DNA of 64,000 nucleotides from Segetibacter sp. (GTDB lineage: Bacteria > Bacteroidota > Bacteroidia > Chitinophagales > Chitinophagaceae): positions 1-64,000 of the forward strand of contig JAQBNO010000163.1 of NCBI GenBank assembly GCA_028288485.1, written 5' to 3'. Both the position numbers and the translations under genes were made by a program. The notes beneath the pieces were generated by a model that saw only the letters and a list, made by a program, of their open reading frames with translations, searched no databases and was not told the DNA's origin. Shown in pieces: positions 18,054 to 26,550 of this stretch (the stretch's first letter is position 1; every line of letters starts with the position of its first letter).

Positions 18054-19250
18054 ATGGTTCCGTCAATAAGAAACCGGTTTAATGCTTCTTTTACCGAAAA
18101 AAAATACCAGGAATATCTACGGGAATTAAATGCTCCCCACGCTGGGCAGCTCGATTTCCGCGTTGCTGAAACTCCTGTATTTTGTGATAGGGCTTTTACG
18201 GCTAAGATGCTTTCGGCGTGTGAAAGTATTGTTGATGTAATTGTAAGTCAAGGCTTCAAGCAGGAGTCCGAAAAAGCTATTCCGCCCACTGTAAATGTTC
18301 GCGGTGAAAACGCTGTCAGCCATTTTATAGCATTCGACTTTGGCATTTGCGAAAATGAAAAGGGTGAGTTGGAGCCGCAACTAATAGAAATGCAGGGTTT
18401 CCCTACCCTGTTTGCTTTCCAGGTTTGGCAGGAGGAAGTAGCCCGTACAATTTTCTCAATTCCCGCTAATTATGACAGCTATTTAAACGGTTTTAATAAA
18501 GAAAGTTATAAGCAATTGTTGAAGGACATTATACTTAATGGACATGAGCCGGAAAATGTAATCTTGTTAGAGATTTTTCCCGAAAAGCAGAAAACCAGGA
18601 TCGACTTTTTCTTTACAGAAGATTATACCGGTATTAAACAGGTTTGCATAACTGCTTTAATAAAAAAAGGCAAGAAGCTATATTATTCGAATAACGGGGT
18701 GGAAACAGAAATTAAGCGAATTTATAACCGGGTAATTTTCGATGACCTGCAACAACAAACCCCCGAGGTACAGGAGAAAGGTAAAGTTTTATTGGAAGAG
18801 CTCGAAGTGGAATGGGTTCCGCATCCCAACTGGTTTTTCCGTATTAGCAAATACACATTGCCCTTTATTAATCATCCTTACGTTCCGCAAACAAGGTTTT
18901 TAAGTGACCTGAAAGAAATTCCTGCAGATTTGGAAAATTACGTACTAAAGCCATTATTTTCTTTTGCCGGGCAGGGAGTTGTGATTGATGTAACCATGGA
19001 AGATATCGAAAACGTACAGGAACCGAAAAACTGGATCTTACAACGTAAGGTAAAATACGCAGATATTATTGAAACACCAGATGGGCCTGCAAAAGCAGAG
19101 ATCCGTATTTTTTATTTTTGGAAAGACGGAGAGCCCAGACCCGTTGCTACTAACAACCTGGCAAGAATAAGTAAGGGAAAGATGATTGGTGTTCGATATA
19201 ATAAAGATAAAAGCTGGGTTGGCGGTACATTAGCTTTTTTTGAGAAATAG
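18054..19250 (+). CDS. Second ATP-grasp family protein of the amidoligase cluster
   Basis: The 398-residue protein looks like a glutathionylspermidine-synthetase-like or RimK-like ATP-grasp enzyme. The nucleotide-binding parts are NYVLKPLFSFAGQGVVIDV near residues 285-303 (lysine plus glycine-rich loop) and NWILQRKVKYADIIETPDG near 321. The acidic metal-binding part is AEIRIFYFWKDGEP, and the C-terminus is RISKGKMIGVRYNKDKSWVGG. The N-terminal half contains LEPQLIEMQGFPTLFAFQ near residue 110. The start is ATG 18054 (MVPSIRNRF); a frame extension to 18024 runs through the hairpin and is unlikely. It lies in the same orientation as the other cluster genes and converges on a TlpA gene 15 bases away. 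Substrates are unknown. Confidence 0.7.
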   Translation: MVPSIRNRFNASFTEKKYQEYLRELNAPHAGQLDFRVAETPVFCDRAFTAKMLSACESIVDVIVSQGFKQESEKAIPPTVNVRGENAVSHFIAFDFGICENEKGELEPQLIEMQGFPTLFAFQVWQEEVARTIFSIPANYDSYLNGFNKESYKQLLKDIILNGHEPENVILLEIFPEKQKTRIDFFFTEDYTGIKQVCITALIKKGKKLYYSNNGVETEIKRIYNRVIFDDLQQQTPEVQEKGKVLLEELEVEWVPHPNWFFRISKYTLPFINHPYVPQTRFLSDLKEIPADLENYVLKPLFSFAGQGVVIDVTMEDIENVQEPKNWILQRKVKYADIIETPDGPAKAEIRIFYFWKDGEPRPVATNNLARISKGKMIGVRYNKDKSWVGGTLAFFEK

Positions 19251-19265
19251 TAGTCGGGCGGCGAG

Positions 19266-19745
19266 CTAGAGCATTCGCTTCAGCCATTTTTCCAGTTCGT
19301 CATGCTGCAGTCCACCAGCAACAATTCTTCCTTCCTTATCAATTAAAAATGTGGAAGGAATGTAACGAAGGTTCCAGGTTTGCGTTAATTCATTACCGTT
19401 CGCTGCTTTGGTGTCAATCACCTGCAGCCAAGATATGTTATCTTTCTTTACCGCGTTTGTCCAGGCCTTTTTATTTACGTCTATTGATACGGCATATACT
19501 TCGAGCCCCTTGTCTTTAAACTGTTGATAAACTTTGACCATTTCCCGGTTGCTGATGCGGCAGGGCCCGCACCACGACGCCCAGAAATCTAGAACTACTA
19601 CCTTTCCTTTCAAAGACGAAAGTTGTACAACCTGGCCATTGGCGTTAGGAAGCGAAATATCAGGTGCGAAACTGCCGATGGGTGGTTGAGCATTCACCAC
19701 AGACTGCAGCATTAAAAATCCAAGTATAAAAAAGAGTGTTTTCAT
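19266..19745 (-). CDS. TlpA-family thiol-disulfide oxidoreductase
   Basis: The 159-residue periplasmic thioredoxin-like protein has a signal peptide (MKTLFFILGFLMLQSVVNAQ). An AhpC/TSA-type fold follows, with VVLDFWASWCGPCRISNREM near residues 50-69; WCGPC is the reducing-type motif. The cis-proline loop is YIPSTFLIDKEGRI near 128. Such proteins reduce apocytochrome c or other periplasmic disulfides. It ends 15 bases from the convergent ATP-grasp gene, and the HMA-domain gene lies upstream in the same direction. Confidence 0.9.
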   Translation of the reverse strand: MKTLFFILGFLMLQSVVNAQPPIGSFAPDISLPNANGQVVQLSSLKGKVVVLDFWASWCGPCRISNREMVKVYQQFKDKGLEVYAVSIDVNKKAWTNAVKKDNISWLQVIDTKAANGNELTQTWNLRYIPSTFLIDKEGRIVAGGLQHDELEKWLKRML

Positions 19746-19933
19746 TAATTTATTTATTGCAAACTAATTTTTGCCGCTTATGCGCGTACCTAACCGACAG
19801 CTGCTACTTAATTAATGCTCAACTACAAGCTTTTATTGCCTAAAGAAAGAAAAGTAAAATATTAATCACCAGCAAAACTAATTTTGGGCAAAACAATATG
19901 AATGAGCAAGTATTCCTGTTCATTCTCTCCACC

Positions 19934-20299
19934 TTAATTGCTTTTTACTTCAGTGGTTGTTGCTTTTCTATCGTACTGGCAACACTCGGGTAGTTTGTCA
20001 TACGCCTCTTTGGTGCTGGTTTCATGTTCGGTATCATAACCACTTCCAGCAACAGATTTTTCAATTTTCGCTAAACTCCCCTTTGCAGGATTAAATGAAA
20101 CAGTAAGAACTTTACTATCAACGTCCCATTTTGCTGAAGATGCGCCTGCACCCTTTGCCGCTTTTTCAATTCTCGATTGGCACATCTCGCAATTACCGTA
20201 CACTTTTACAGTTTCTTTTTTATCTGTTTGCTTGTCTTGTGCAGAAACAGAGAAAGATATAGCTAAAAAAAAGGCTAGAAAAACGGGCAGTTTTTTCAT
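19934..20299 (-). CDS. Secreted heavy-metal-associated (HMA) domain protein
   Basis: The 121-residue protein has a signal peptide ending SVSAQ and an HMA-type fold. The metal-binding motif is GNCEMCQSRIEKAA near residues 35-48, a CxxC as in copper chaperones and P-type ATPase N-domains. A second cysteine pair occurs in LPECCQYDRK near residue 103. It should bind a soft metal, probably copper, in the periplasm. It lies upstream of, and in the same direction as, the TlpA gene, 188 bases apart. The metal specificity is not shown by sequence. Confidence 0.85.
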   Translation of the reverse strand: MKKLPVFLAFFLAISFSVSAQDKQTDKKETVKVYGNCEMCQSRIEKAAKGAGASSAKWDVDSKVLTVSFNPAKGSLAKIEKSVAGSGYDTEHETSTKEAYDKLPECCQYDRKATTTEVKSN

Positions 20300-20460
20300 T
20301 CGATCAGAAATTAAAATAATTTATGGAGTAAAAGATGTTTACAGAAACAAATGTACAATGCCCAAGATTTCTGTTATAAGAATTAACGAATTGATTTGTG
20401 GTTGAAATGAAAAAACAGAAGCGACGTAACGCCGAGGCCAAATGGAGACGATAATAATCC

Positions 20461-21093
20461 CTATTCAACAACGAAAACCGTCATCATTTTCGGTCCGTGT
20501 GCGCCTAAAACCAATGATTGTTCTATATCAGCAGTTTTTGACGGTCCAGCGATAAATACTGCAAAGCCATATTCTTCATCAGCAATTTTATCGTAGGCAT
20601 CATGCATTGTTTCTACAATATTTTTTTTATTGATTACCAAAGCTATTTCCTGTGCTATAAAAGGAAGCACCCTTTCCGATAACTGCTTGTCTGTTATCCA
20701 GGCAGCTCCATTTTCCGCAACAGCAAGGTTGGAGGAAGTAATAAACAAGTCAACATCTTCGAGTAGGTGCGGATCTTCATACATTTTATTTATTTCAGCT
20801 ATGGAAGCGAGTTCATCACAGGTGGAAACGATTCTTCTTGCATCAGCAAAATTCTCCTTGATGATACCGGCGATTTGGTCATAGCCTTCAACCACATACA
20901 CCAACGAACCAATACCGCGTAACACTGTTATGAATTTTTCTGCAACATCATCATACTCTTGCTTAAAATTTACTATAGCCGGTAAGTCAGTAAAGTCGGG
21001 TTGGTTTTGCTTTACCAATGCTAAAATTCTTTCTTTGCTATCCCCAGCTCCTAAAGAGGTGTATCGATTGTTTGAAGAAGTATGGTGATCCAT
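20461..21093 (-). CDS. lutC: L-lactate utilisation protein LutC (LUD domain)
   Basis: The 210-residue protein carries the LUD domain of LutC/LldG, one of three subunits that oxidise L-lactate to pyruvate in the cytosol. The C-terminal region AVFIAGPSKTADIEQSLVLG and HGPKMMTVFVVE is characteristic (TADIE with the GPS loop). The N-terminus (KERILALVKQNQ) also matches LutC. It follows lutB by 59 bases in the same direction and is the last gene of the lut and rhamnose group. The identification rests on family motifs and on the two neighbours. Confidence 0.92.
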   Translation of the reverse strand: MDHHTSSNNRYTSLGAGDSKERILALVKQNQPDFTDLPAIVNFKQEYDDVAEKFITVLRGIGSLVYVVEGYDQIAGIIKENFADARRIVSTCDELASIAEINKMYEDPHLLEDVDLFITSSNLAVAENGAAWITDKQLSERVLPFIAQEIALVINKKNIVETMHDAYDKIADEEYGFAVFIAGPSKTADIEQSLVLGAHGPKMMTVFVVE

Positions 21094-21152
21094 AAATAAT
21101 AGGACAATTGTTGAAGTTAGTAAATGAGCTTTTTTATTCCCCCTTTAGAGAG

Positions 21153-22535
21153 TTAGGGGGTTGGTTTCCTGTTTTTTTTATACCATTCAGTAAATGAGTT
21201 TGCAGGAGGTTCAGGCATTTCACGCTGCTTAAACCACGGGTTCATTTTATTGCTTACAACAAAGGGAATATTTTTCATCATCCACCTCCCTGCCTTCCCG
21301 GCAATGTGATAAATTGATGGGTTTGATAACGTAAAGGTCATTCCCTGCATTCCCATCTTTTTTACTGCAGGCGCATGCCCCTCTTTTACCAACACCTGCC
21401 GCCATTTGTATAGCTGCTCGTGTATATCAATCTTCACCGGGCAAACATTGGTGCAAGAGCCGCACAGGGTAGATGCAAATGGAAGATCTGCATATTTGGT
21501 CATGTCTAAATTAGGTGCAAGGATAGAGCCTATTGGCCCGGCAATAGCAGTGTGATAACTATGACCGCCACTTCTTCTATAAACGGGGCAGGTATTCATA
21601 CACGCACCGCAACGGATACATTTCAATGAATTCCTGAAATCTGCTCTTCCCAATTGACGACTTCTCCCGTTATCAACTAAAACAATGTGCAATTCCTGGC
21701 CCTTACGCGGCTGTTTAAAATGGCTTGAATAAGTGGTAATGGGCTGACCCGTTGCACTACGTGCAAGCAACCGTAGGAAGTACCCAAGATGTTTTCGCTG
21801 CGGAATTATTTTTTCGATTCCCATGCAGGCAATGTGTACGTCTGCGAGGTGTGCTCCCATATCTGCGTTGCCTTCGTTGGTACAAACGACGAATTCACCT
21901 GTTTCTGCGATGGCAAAGTTTACACCTGTTAGAGCAACCTTGCGGGTCAAAAATTTATCACGAAGATGAAGCCTTGCAGCATTGGTTAAAAACTGCGGAT
22001 CAGCATTTCCCTTGGGCGTTCCCAAATGTTCATGAAACAATTCGCCGATCTCTTCTTTCTTTTTATGGATGCATGGTAAGACAATATGGCTCGGCGCTTC
22101 ACCTGCCAGTTGAACAATCCGTTCTCCCAGGTCTGTATCAATCACCTCTACGCCTTGATGTTTAAAATATTCATTCAGGTGACACTCTTCGGTGAGCATT
22201 GATTTGCTCTTGATGATCTTATTGAGCCCATGCTTTTTTAAAATGGAATGAACAATTTGGTTATGTTCGTTTGCATCTGCGGCCCAGTGTACAATTACCC
22301 CATTTGCGATGGCCTTCTCTTCAAACTGCAATAAGTAAGCGGCCAAATTAGAGAGAACATTGTTCTTTATTTGCGAAGCCGCCTCCCTTAACTGTTCCCA
22401 CTCGGCAATTCCGTTTGCCGCTTTGTCCCTTTTCTGCCGAACCCACCACAATGTTTCATCATGCCATTCAACACGCCGTTCATCTTTATTAAAATCTTCT
22501 GCAAGCCCTGCATGATCTTTTGATTCGTTATGCAT
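21153..22535 (-). CDS. lutB: L-lactate utilisation iron-sulfur protein LutB
   Basis: This 460-residue subunit of the LutABC lactate oxidase complex has an N-terminal LUD-type domain and a C-terminal ferredoxin-like region. Two 4Fe-4S clusters are shown by CIRCGACMNTCPVY near residue 310 and CGSCTNVCPVKIDIH near 361. The motif TNEGNADMGAHLADVHI near 217 is typical of LutB/YkgF. Length agrees with the family. It sits between lutA (415 bases upstream) and lutC (59 bases downstream). It would oxidise the lactate made by the rhamnose pathway genes upstream. Confidence 0.95.
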   Translation of the reverse strand: MHNESKDHAGLAEDFNKDERRVEWHDETLWWVRQKRDKAANGIAEWEQLREAASQIKNNVLSNLAAYLLQFEEKAIANGVIVHWAADANEHNQIVHSILKKHGLNKIIKSKSMLTEECHLNEYFKHQGVEVIDTDLGERIVQLAGEAPSHIVLPCIHKKKEEIGELFHEHLGTPKGNADPQFLTNAARLHLRDKFLTRKVALTGVNFAIAETGEFVVCTNEGNADMGAHLADVHIACMGIEKIIPQRKHLGYFLRLLARSATGQPITTYSSHFKQPRKGQELHIVLVDNGRSRQLGRADFRNSLKCIRCGACMNTCPVYRRSGGHSYHTAIAGPIGSILAPNLDMTKYADLPFASTLCGSCTNVCPVKIDIHEQLYKWRQVLVKEGHAPAVKKMGMQGMTFTLSNPSIYHIAGKAGRWMMKNIPFVVSNKMNPWFKQREMPEPPANSFTEWYKKNRKPTP

Positions 22536-22950
22536 AATGTTATTTTACCGTCAACCCTGACAGACGATTAGTTTTTATCTTTTACCAGCCTTAGAACCAC
22601 TATTTAGCTCCCGTGTGTCACTCCCGTCGGAACGGTTAAGCTCACCGTGCACTTGTACTTTCAGCTCTCTTTGTGGGCGGGTTAGAATCACAAAGGCGGA
22701 AAGGCCTTAAAGAGTCACAAAGTTTTCGTGAAGCTTTGCTTTTTTCGTGTCTTTGTATTTAGAAAAAGCTCCCAAAAGATGTACAGTACAAGAGTGCGAC
22801 GCAACGATGTTAGAAGGAGTTATATGGCTCACCTCCAAAAACCTGCTTTAAAATTAGTCCATAGTCCATAGTAAAAAGGTGAGACAGTAAAACATCTCGA
22901 AGTTTAAGGCTTTTACTATGGTCTCTGGCTATTGACCATGGACTTCCTCC
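22536..22950. other. lutA-lutB gap with several repeats
   Basis: The gap holds an interrupted minus copy of the dispersed repeat (22611-22658), a plus copy (22785-22811) and an inverted repeat built on CCATAGT words (22856-22944). It also contains a fragment of the common CACAAAG...GTGTCTTTGT intergenic type. No coding sequence is seen. The gap breaks an otherwise close lut operon. Confidence 0.6.
22785..22811 (+). repeat. Dispersed intergenic repeat, copy 4 (GC variant)
   Basis: The core reads ACAAGAGTGCGACGCAAC followed by GATGTT, the second main variant of the family. Confidence 0.75.
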
Positions 22951-23685
22951 TCAGCCGCCATTCAAAATCTCTGCAATATGCTTTACCTGCACCTTACTTT
23001 TTTGTCTTCGTAAAATTCCCTCCATGTGCATGAGGCAACTCATATCGCCACCGGTTATAAACTCGGCGCCATGTTGCAGATGATCGTTTACCCTGTCTTT
23101 TCCCATCTTCACGCTTACCGCTTCTTCAGCAACGCAGAAAGTGCCACCGAAACCGCAACATTCATCCTGACGTCCCAAATCGACCAATTCCAGGCCTTTT
23201 ACCATATTTAGTAATCTGCCGGGCTTCGAAAAAGGTTCAGCTACCAGTTCGCTCATTTGTGATAACTTCAATCCTCTCTGGCCATGGCAACTCTGGTGCA
23301 TTCCCACTTTATGGGGGAAAGTTGCATTTATATTTTCAACCATTAAGATATCGGTAAGGAACTCTGTCAATTCAAATACTTTCGTGCGGATCGATTTTGC
23401 TTCTTCCTCCCGCTTTTCATCATGAAGGTGATCTTTAATATGCAAAACGCAGCTTCCTGAAGGACAAACGATGTAATCGAAACCGGCAAAATTCTTTATA
23501 AAAAGCTCGTTGCACCCTTTGGTTAAATGCTCAAAACCAGAGTTTGCCATTGGTTGCCCGCAGCAGGTTTGCTTAAGGGGAAATACTACGTTCACACCCA
23601 GCTTTTCAAGAAGCTGTAAAGTAGCAATAGCCACATTGGGGTAAAACTGGTCGACATAACAAGGAATAAAAAGGCCAACTCTCAT
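22951..23685 (-). CDS. lutA: L-lactate utilisation protein LutA (CCG domain)
   Basis: The 244-residue protein has two cysteine-rich CCG domains of the heterodisulfide-reductase-B type. Cluster ligands are CCGQPMANSGF near residue 41 with a second cysteine at SGSCVLH, then HQSCHGQRGLK near 130 and DECCGFGGTFCV near 178 with SCLMHMEG near 217. In Bacillus, LutABC oxidise L-lactate to pyruvate. It is the first of the lut genes and lies 144 bases downstream of the GH105 gene on the same strand, so it may belong to the rhamnose regulon. Confidence 0.95.
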   Translation of the reverse strand: MRVGLFIPCYVDQFYPNVAIATLQLLEKLGVNVVFPLKQTCCGQPMANSGFEHLTKGCNELFIKNFAGFDYIVCPSGSCVLHIKDHLHDEKREEEAKSIRTKVFELTEFLTDILMVENINATFPHKVGMHQSCHGQRGLKLSQMSELVAEPFSKPGRLLNMVKGLELVDLGRQDECCGFGGTFCVAEEAVSVKMGKDRVNDHLQHGAEFITGGDMSCLMHMEGILRRQKSKVQVKHIAEILNGG

Positions 23686-23829
23686 ATGTGTTAAGTATGG
23701 TAAATCTTTTTTATCACAGCTGCTCTTTTTAATGCAACAATGGTTTTAATAGAAGAAATTGCAATATAAAGAAACCGCATCCTCGAACCATCCTGTAGTT
23801 ACAGGAATAAAAAAAGGTTTACAATTAGA

Positions 23830-24957
23830 TTACTTCAGCTTATAAACTTCGGTACCTGCAAGTAAAAAACAGCCCAATCCATAATCTTCAAAATCGGGCG
23901 TGCTGGTATAAGTAACAGGCTGACCGTCTTTAGGTTCTTTACCGGTTCCCTGTACATAGCCTAAAAATCCATTCGCATGAACTGCATCTTTTACCATCGC
24001 GTTCCAGGCCTTTACAATAATGGGTCGATATGTTTTTTTATCGAGCAAGCCCTTGCCGATACCCCATGCAAAACCATAGGTAAATAGGGCGGTTCCCGAA
24101 GTTTCCTTTCCACCGAAGTGTGTAGAGTCGTGAAGGCTCACATTCCAGAAGCCATCAGCCCTTTGCAATGGAACCAGTGCAGCGCACATATCCTTAAAGT
24201 CCTGTAAATACTCGTGGTAATGCGGATCTTTTTTGGGCAGCAGTTGCAAGGTTCTTACAAGTGCTGCGATCACCCAACCGTTACCCCGGCTCCAGTAACA
24301 GTCTTCGCCGTTTGGCTCTTTGTATGGCGGATCGAAATCTTTATCCCGCCACCATAAATGGTCAGCAGGATTGTACAAACCTTTTTCACCATGTTTGTAC
24401 TTGGCAAAACTGTACAGGTCATACATCTTGCTGAAATAGCTGGTGTCCTTATATAACACGCCTAACTGGGTAAAAACGGGCATGGCCATCTGGATAGCAT
24501 CGATCCAGTTCCAGTCATCGCTTTTATCACTGTTTACCATCAAGTCAACCGATGCCTTTATATCTTTAATCCGCTCCGGCTTTTTATCAATCAGGTAAAG
24601 GTCGATGTAAGTTTGGCCACAAGCCTGGTCGTCGGCATTACGGTTATTAACGCCATTTCTTAAACCCCATTTATGTTTCTCACCCCATTGTACAGCATAG
24701 TCGTAATATTCCTGCTGTTTATCGATATTATACAACGCCATGAGCCCTTCGTAGTACACGGCACGTGTCCAAATGTTGCTCGGCCTTTCCCTGTTGGTAA
24801 TGATCGACTTACCCGCGTCAGGCCATTTATTCATAAAGTACTTGTTCGTTAGCCGAAGTGGTTTAAGTGTTTTGGTTTTAGAAGGTAACTTCTGCGCGGG
24901 AACGCTAGTTGAAAAAATCAGCACAAAAAGAAGAAGTAAAAAATACTTTGTATTCAT
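23830..24957 (-). CDS. GH105 unsaturated rhamnogalacturonyl hydrolase
   Basis: The 375-residue secreted or lipid-less periplasmic enzyme has a signal peptide (MNTKYFLLLLFVLIFSTSVPAQ) and the (alpha/alpha)6 fold of GH88/GH105. Family-like segments are WTRAVYYEGLMALY near 63, ADDQACGQTYIDLY near 108 with the catalytic-type aspartate, GEDCYWSRGNGWVIAAL near 218 and HFGGKETSGTALFTYGFAWG near 285. It would cleave the unsaturated galacturonyl residue from oligosaccharides made by rhamnogalacturonan lyases. It is next to the GH28 and GH106 genes on the same strand. GH88 is less likely given the sequence and context. Confidence 0.88.
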   Translation of the reverse strand: MNTKYFLLLLFVLIFSTSVPAQKLPSKTKTLKPLRLTNKYFMNKWPDAGKSIITNRERPSNIWTRAVYYEGLMALYNIDKQQEYYDYAVQWGEKHKWGLRNGVNNRNADDQACGQTYIDLYLIDKKPERIKDIKASVDLMVNSDKSDDWNWIDAIQMAMPVFTQLGVLYKDTSYFSKMYDLYSFAKYKHGEKGLYNPADHLWWRDKDFDPPYKEPNGEDCYWSRGNGWVIAALVRTLQLLPKKDPHYHEYLQDFKDMCAALVPLQRADGFWNVSLHDSTHFGGKETSGTALFTYGFAWGIGKGLLDKKTYRPIIVKAWNAMVKDAVHANGFLGYVQGTGKEPKDGQPVTYTSTPDFEDYGLGCFLLAGTEVYKLK

Positions 24958-25061
24958 AATACCAATTTTGGCGGTTTATGCCCTGGTTTAAATAAAGTAA
25001 AGAGTTACAAATAATAACAGAGAAAACTTATTTTGCTTCAAAACTCCTTCTAAGGCCCGCC

Positions 25062-26507
25062 TTACTTCAACCGTTCTTCCTGTTCTATACCAAGAGGTTT
25101 ATTCGATGCAGGGGCAGGCTTGTTTGTAACATTTATAACCATATTATTGAACTTCCAGCCCTTAGTGTACTCCATGGTGCCGAATAATGCAGCGGAAACA
25201 TTACTATTGGAGAAAATGAAATTTTCTAACAAAGATTGTTTCAACCCGCTTCCGACAAAAGCATTGGTGATATTTGTAGCAGTAACATTATTTACATAAA
25301 TATTCTTAGCGTAAGGTGTACCTTTTTCAGCCGGTTCTACTTTATGTAACATCGACTTCCAGTGAGCAGGAAGAGAGTCATAAACATAACCGCGGGGAAG
25401 TTCGGAATAACTATAGGCCGGGTTCCAATTCAAGTTGAACTGGAAGGCATTGTTTACAGAGTCGAGGATGGTGTTTTGAAAGTAAATATCTTCGATAGTT
25501 CCACCGCGGGTTGTGGCAGACTTTATTCTCAATCCATTATCGGTATGCTTTGCCGAAAGACCAGTAGCTAATACATGTCGTATGCCTCCTGAAGTTTCAC
25601 TTCCCAATGTAACAAGTCCGGCACCTCTGCGGGCAATTGAGTTTCTTATAACAACGTATTCTGTAGGAATATTCACGCGAAGTCCGTCCCAGTCGCGGCC
25701 TGATTTCAAGCAAAAATTATCGTCATTACAATCTATGTCACAATTTTCAATCAGCACCCAACTCGATGAATCAACATCAATTCCATCGGTACTTGGACCG
25801 CTGCCATCTTCATTGTTCCTGATCACAACACCGTTCACGGTAATTTTCTTTGAATATAACAATTGAACGGTCCAGAAACCCGCGTTTGAAAAGGTCAACC
25901 CCCTTAATGTAATATTGGAAGAGCGCTGGCAAAGAAAAGTTCTAACGCGTTCGGCGTCGTAATCCACGATCCAACGCAATCCTTTTTTCTCATACTCTTT
26001 TCGCATAGCCCAATATAGGTCCCAGCAAAATTTTCCCCGAGCATTTACTTTTCCGTGGCCAGTAACAGCAACATTGTCGTGCCCGATAATATTTATTAAT
26101 GCAGCAGGCCACTTCATTTCAATTCCTGCAATACGTGTATCAATGCGGGGATAATCATCAAAGTTTTGGGAACCTAAAATAGTCACCCCTTTGTCGATTC
26201 TTAAATGCACCCCTGATTTTAAAAATATTGATCCGGTAACATAAGTGCCCGGATTGAAGACTACAATACCTCCGCCTTTAGCAGCACAGGCATCAATGGT
26301 TTGTTGAATAATAGTCGTGATGACTTTACCAGTATCGCTTGTTGCGTTAACCTTATAAATGGAAGAACCTGCGGGAAATTTGCCGGCGCCAACTTTCGAT
26401 ACCCACGCCAGAGAAGAAGAAACAGCCGCGGCTTTCTGGGCTTTACTATCGTGGAAAATAATAGTTGTTGCTATCGTCAGCAAAAGAGCTGTTCTTATTA
26501 TTTTCAT
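25062..26507 (-). CDS. GH28 polygalacturonase/rhamnogalacturonan hydrolase
   Basis: The 481-residue protein has a signal peptide and the right-handed beta helix of GH28. Catalytic-region motifs are GPSTDGIDVDSS near residue 237, NDDNFCLKSGRDWDG near 260 (paired aspartates) and LRIKSATTRGGTIED near 327. In place of the GHG motif it has LGSETSGGIRHV near 300, as in exo-acting bacterial GH28 enzymes. The N-terminal region shows the pectate-lyase-3-like start (VVFNPGTYVTGSIFLKSGV). It should hydrolyse the galacturonan or rhamnogalacturonan backbone; exact specificity is not decidable. It lies in a run of three glycosidase genes. Confidence 0.9.
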   Translation of the reverse strand: MKIIRTALLLTIATTIIFHDSKAQKAAAVSSSLAWVSKVGAGKFPAGSSIYKVNATSDTGKVITTIIQQTIDACAAKGGGIVVFNPGTYVTGSIFLKSGVHLRIDKGVTILGSQNFDDYPRIDTRIAGIEMKWPAALINIIGHDNVAVTGHGKVNARGKFCWDLYWAMRKEYEKKGLRWIVDYDAERVRTFLCQRSSNITLRGLTFSNAGFWTVQLLYSKKITVNGVVIRNNEDGSGPSTDGIDVDSSSWVLIENCDIDCNDDNFCLKSGRDWDGLRVNIPTEYVVIRNSIARRGAGLVTLGSETSGGIRHVLATGLSAKHTDNGLRIKSATTRGGTIEDIYFQNTILDSVNNAFQFNLNWNPAYSYSELPRGYVYDSLPAHWKSMLHKVEPAEKGTPYAKNIYVNNVTATNITNAFVGSGLKQSLLENFIFSNSNVSAALFGTMEYTKGWKFNNMVINVTNKPAPASNKPLGIEQEERLK

Positions 26508-26550
26508 TTTTTACAATTATTACCGGTTTTTATTTTGTTCCTGCAACTCC

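Noticed and set aside
21752-22165. 137-codon plus frame inside lutB
   Set aside because: Antisense shadow of a gene with clear iron-sulfur motifs.
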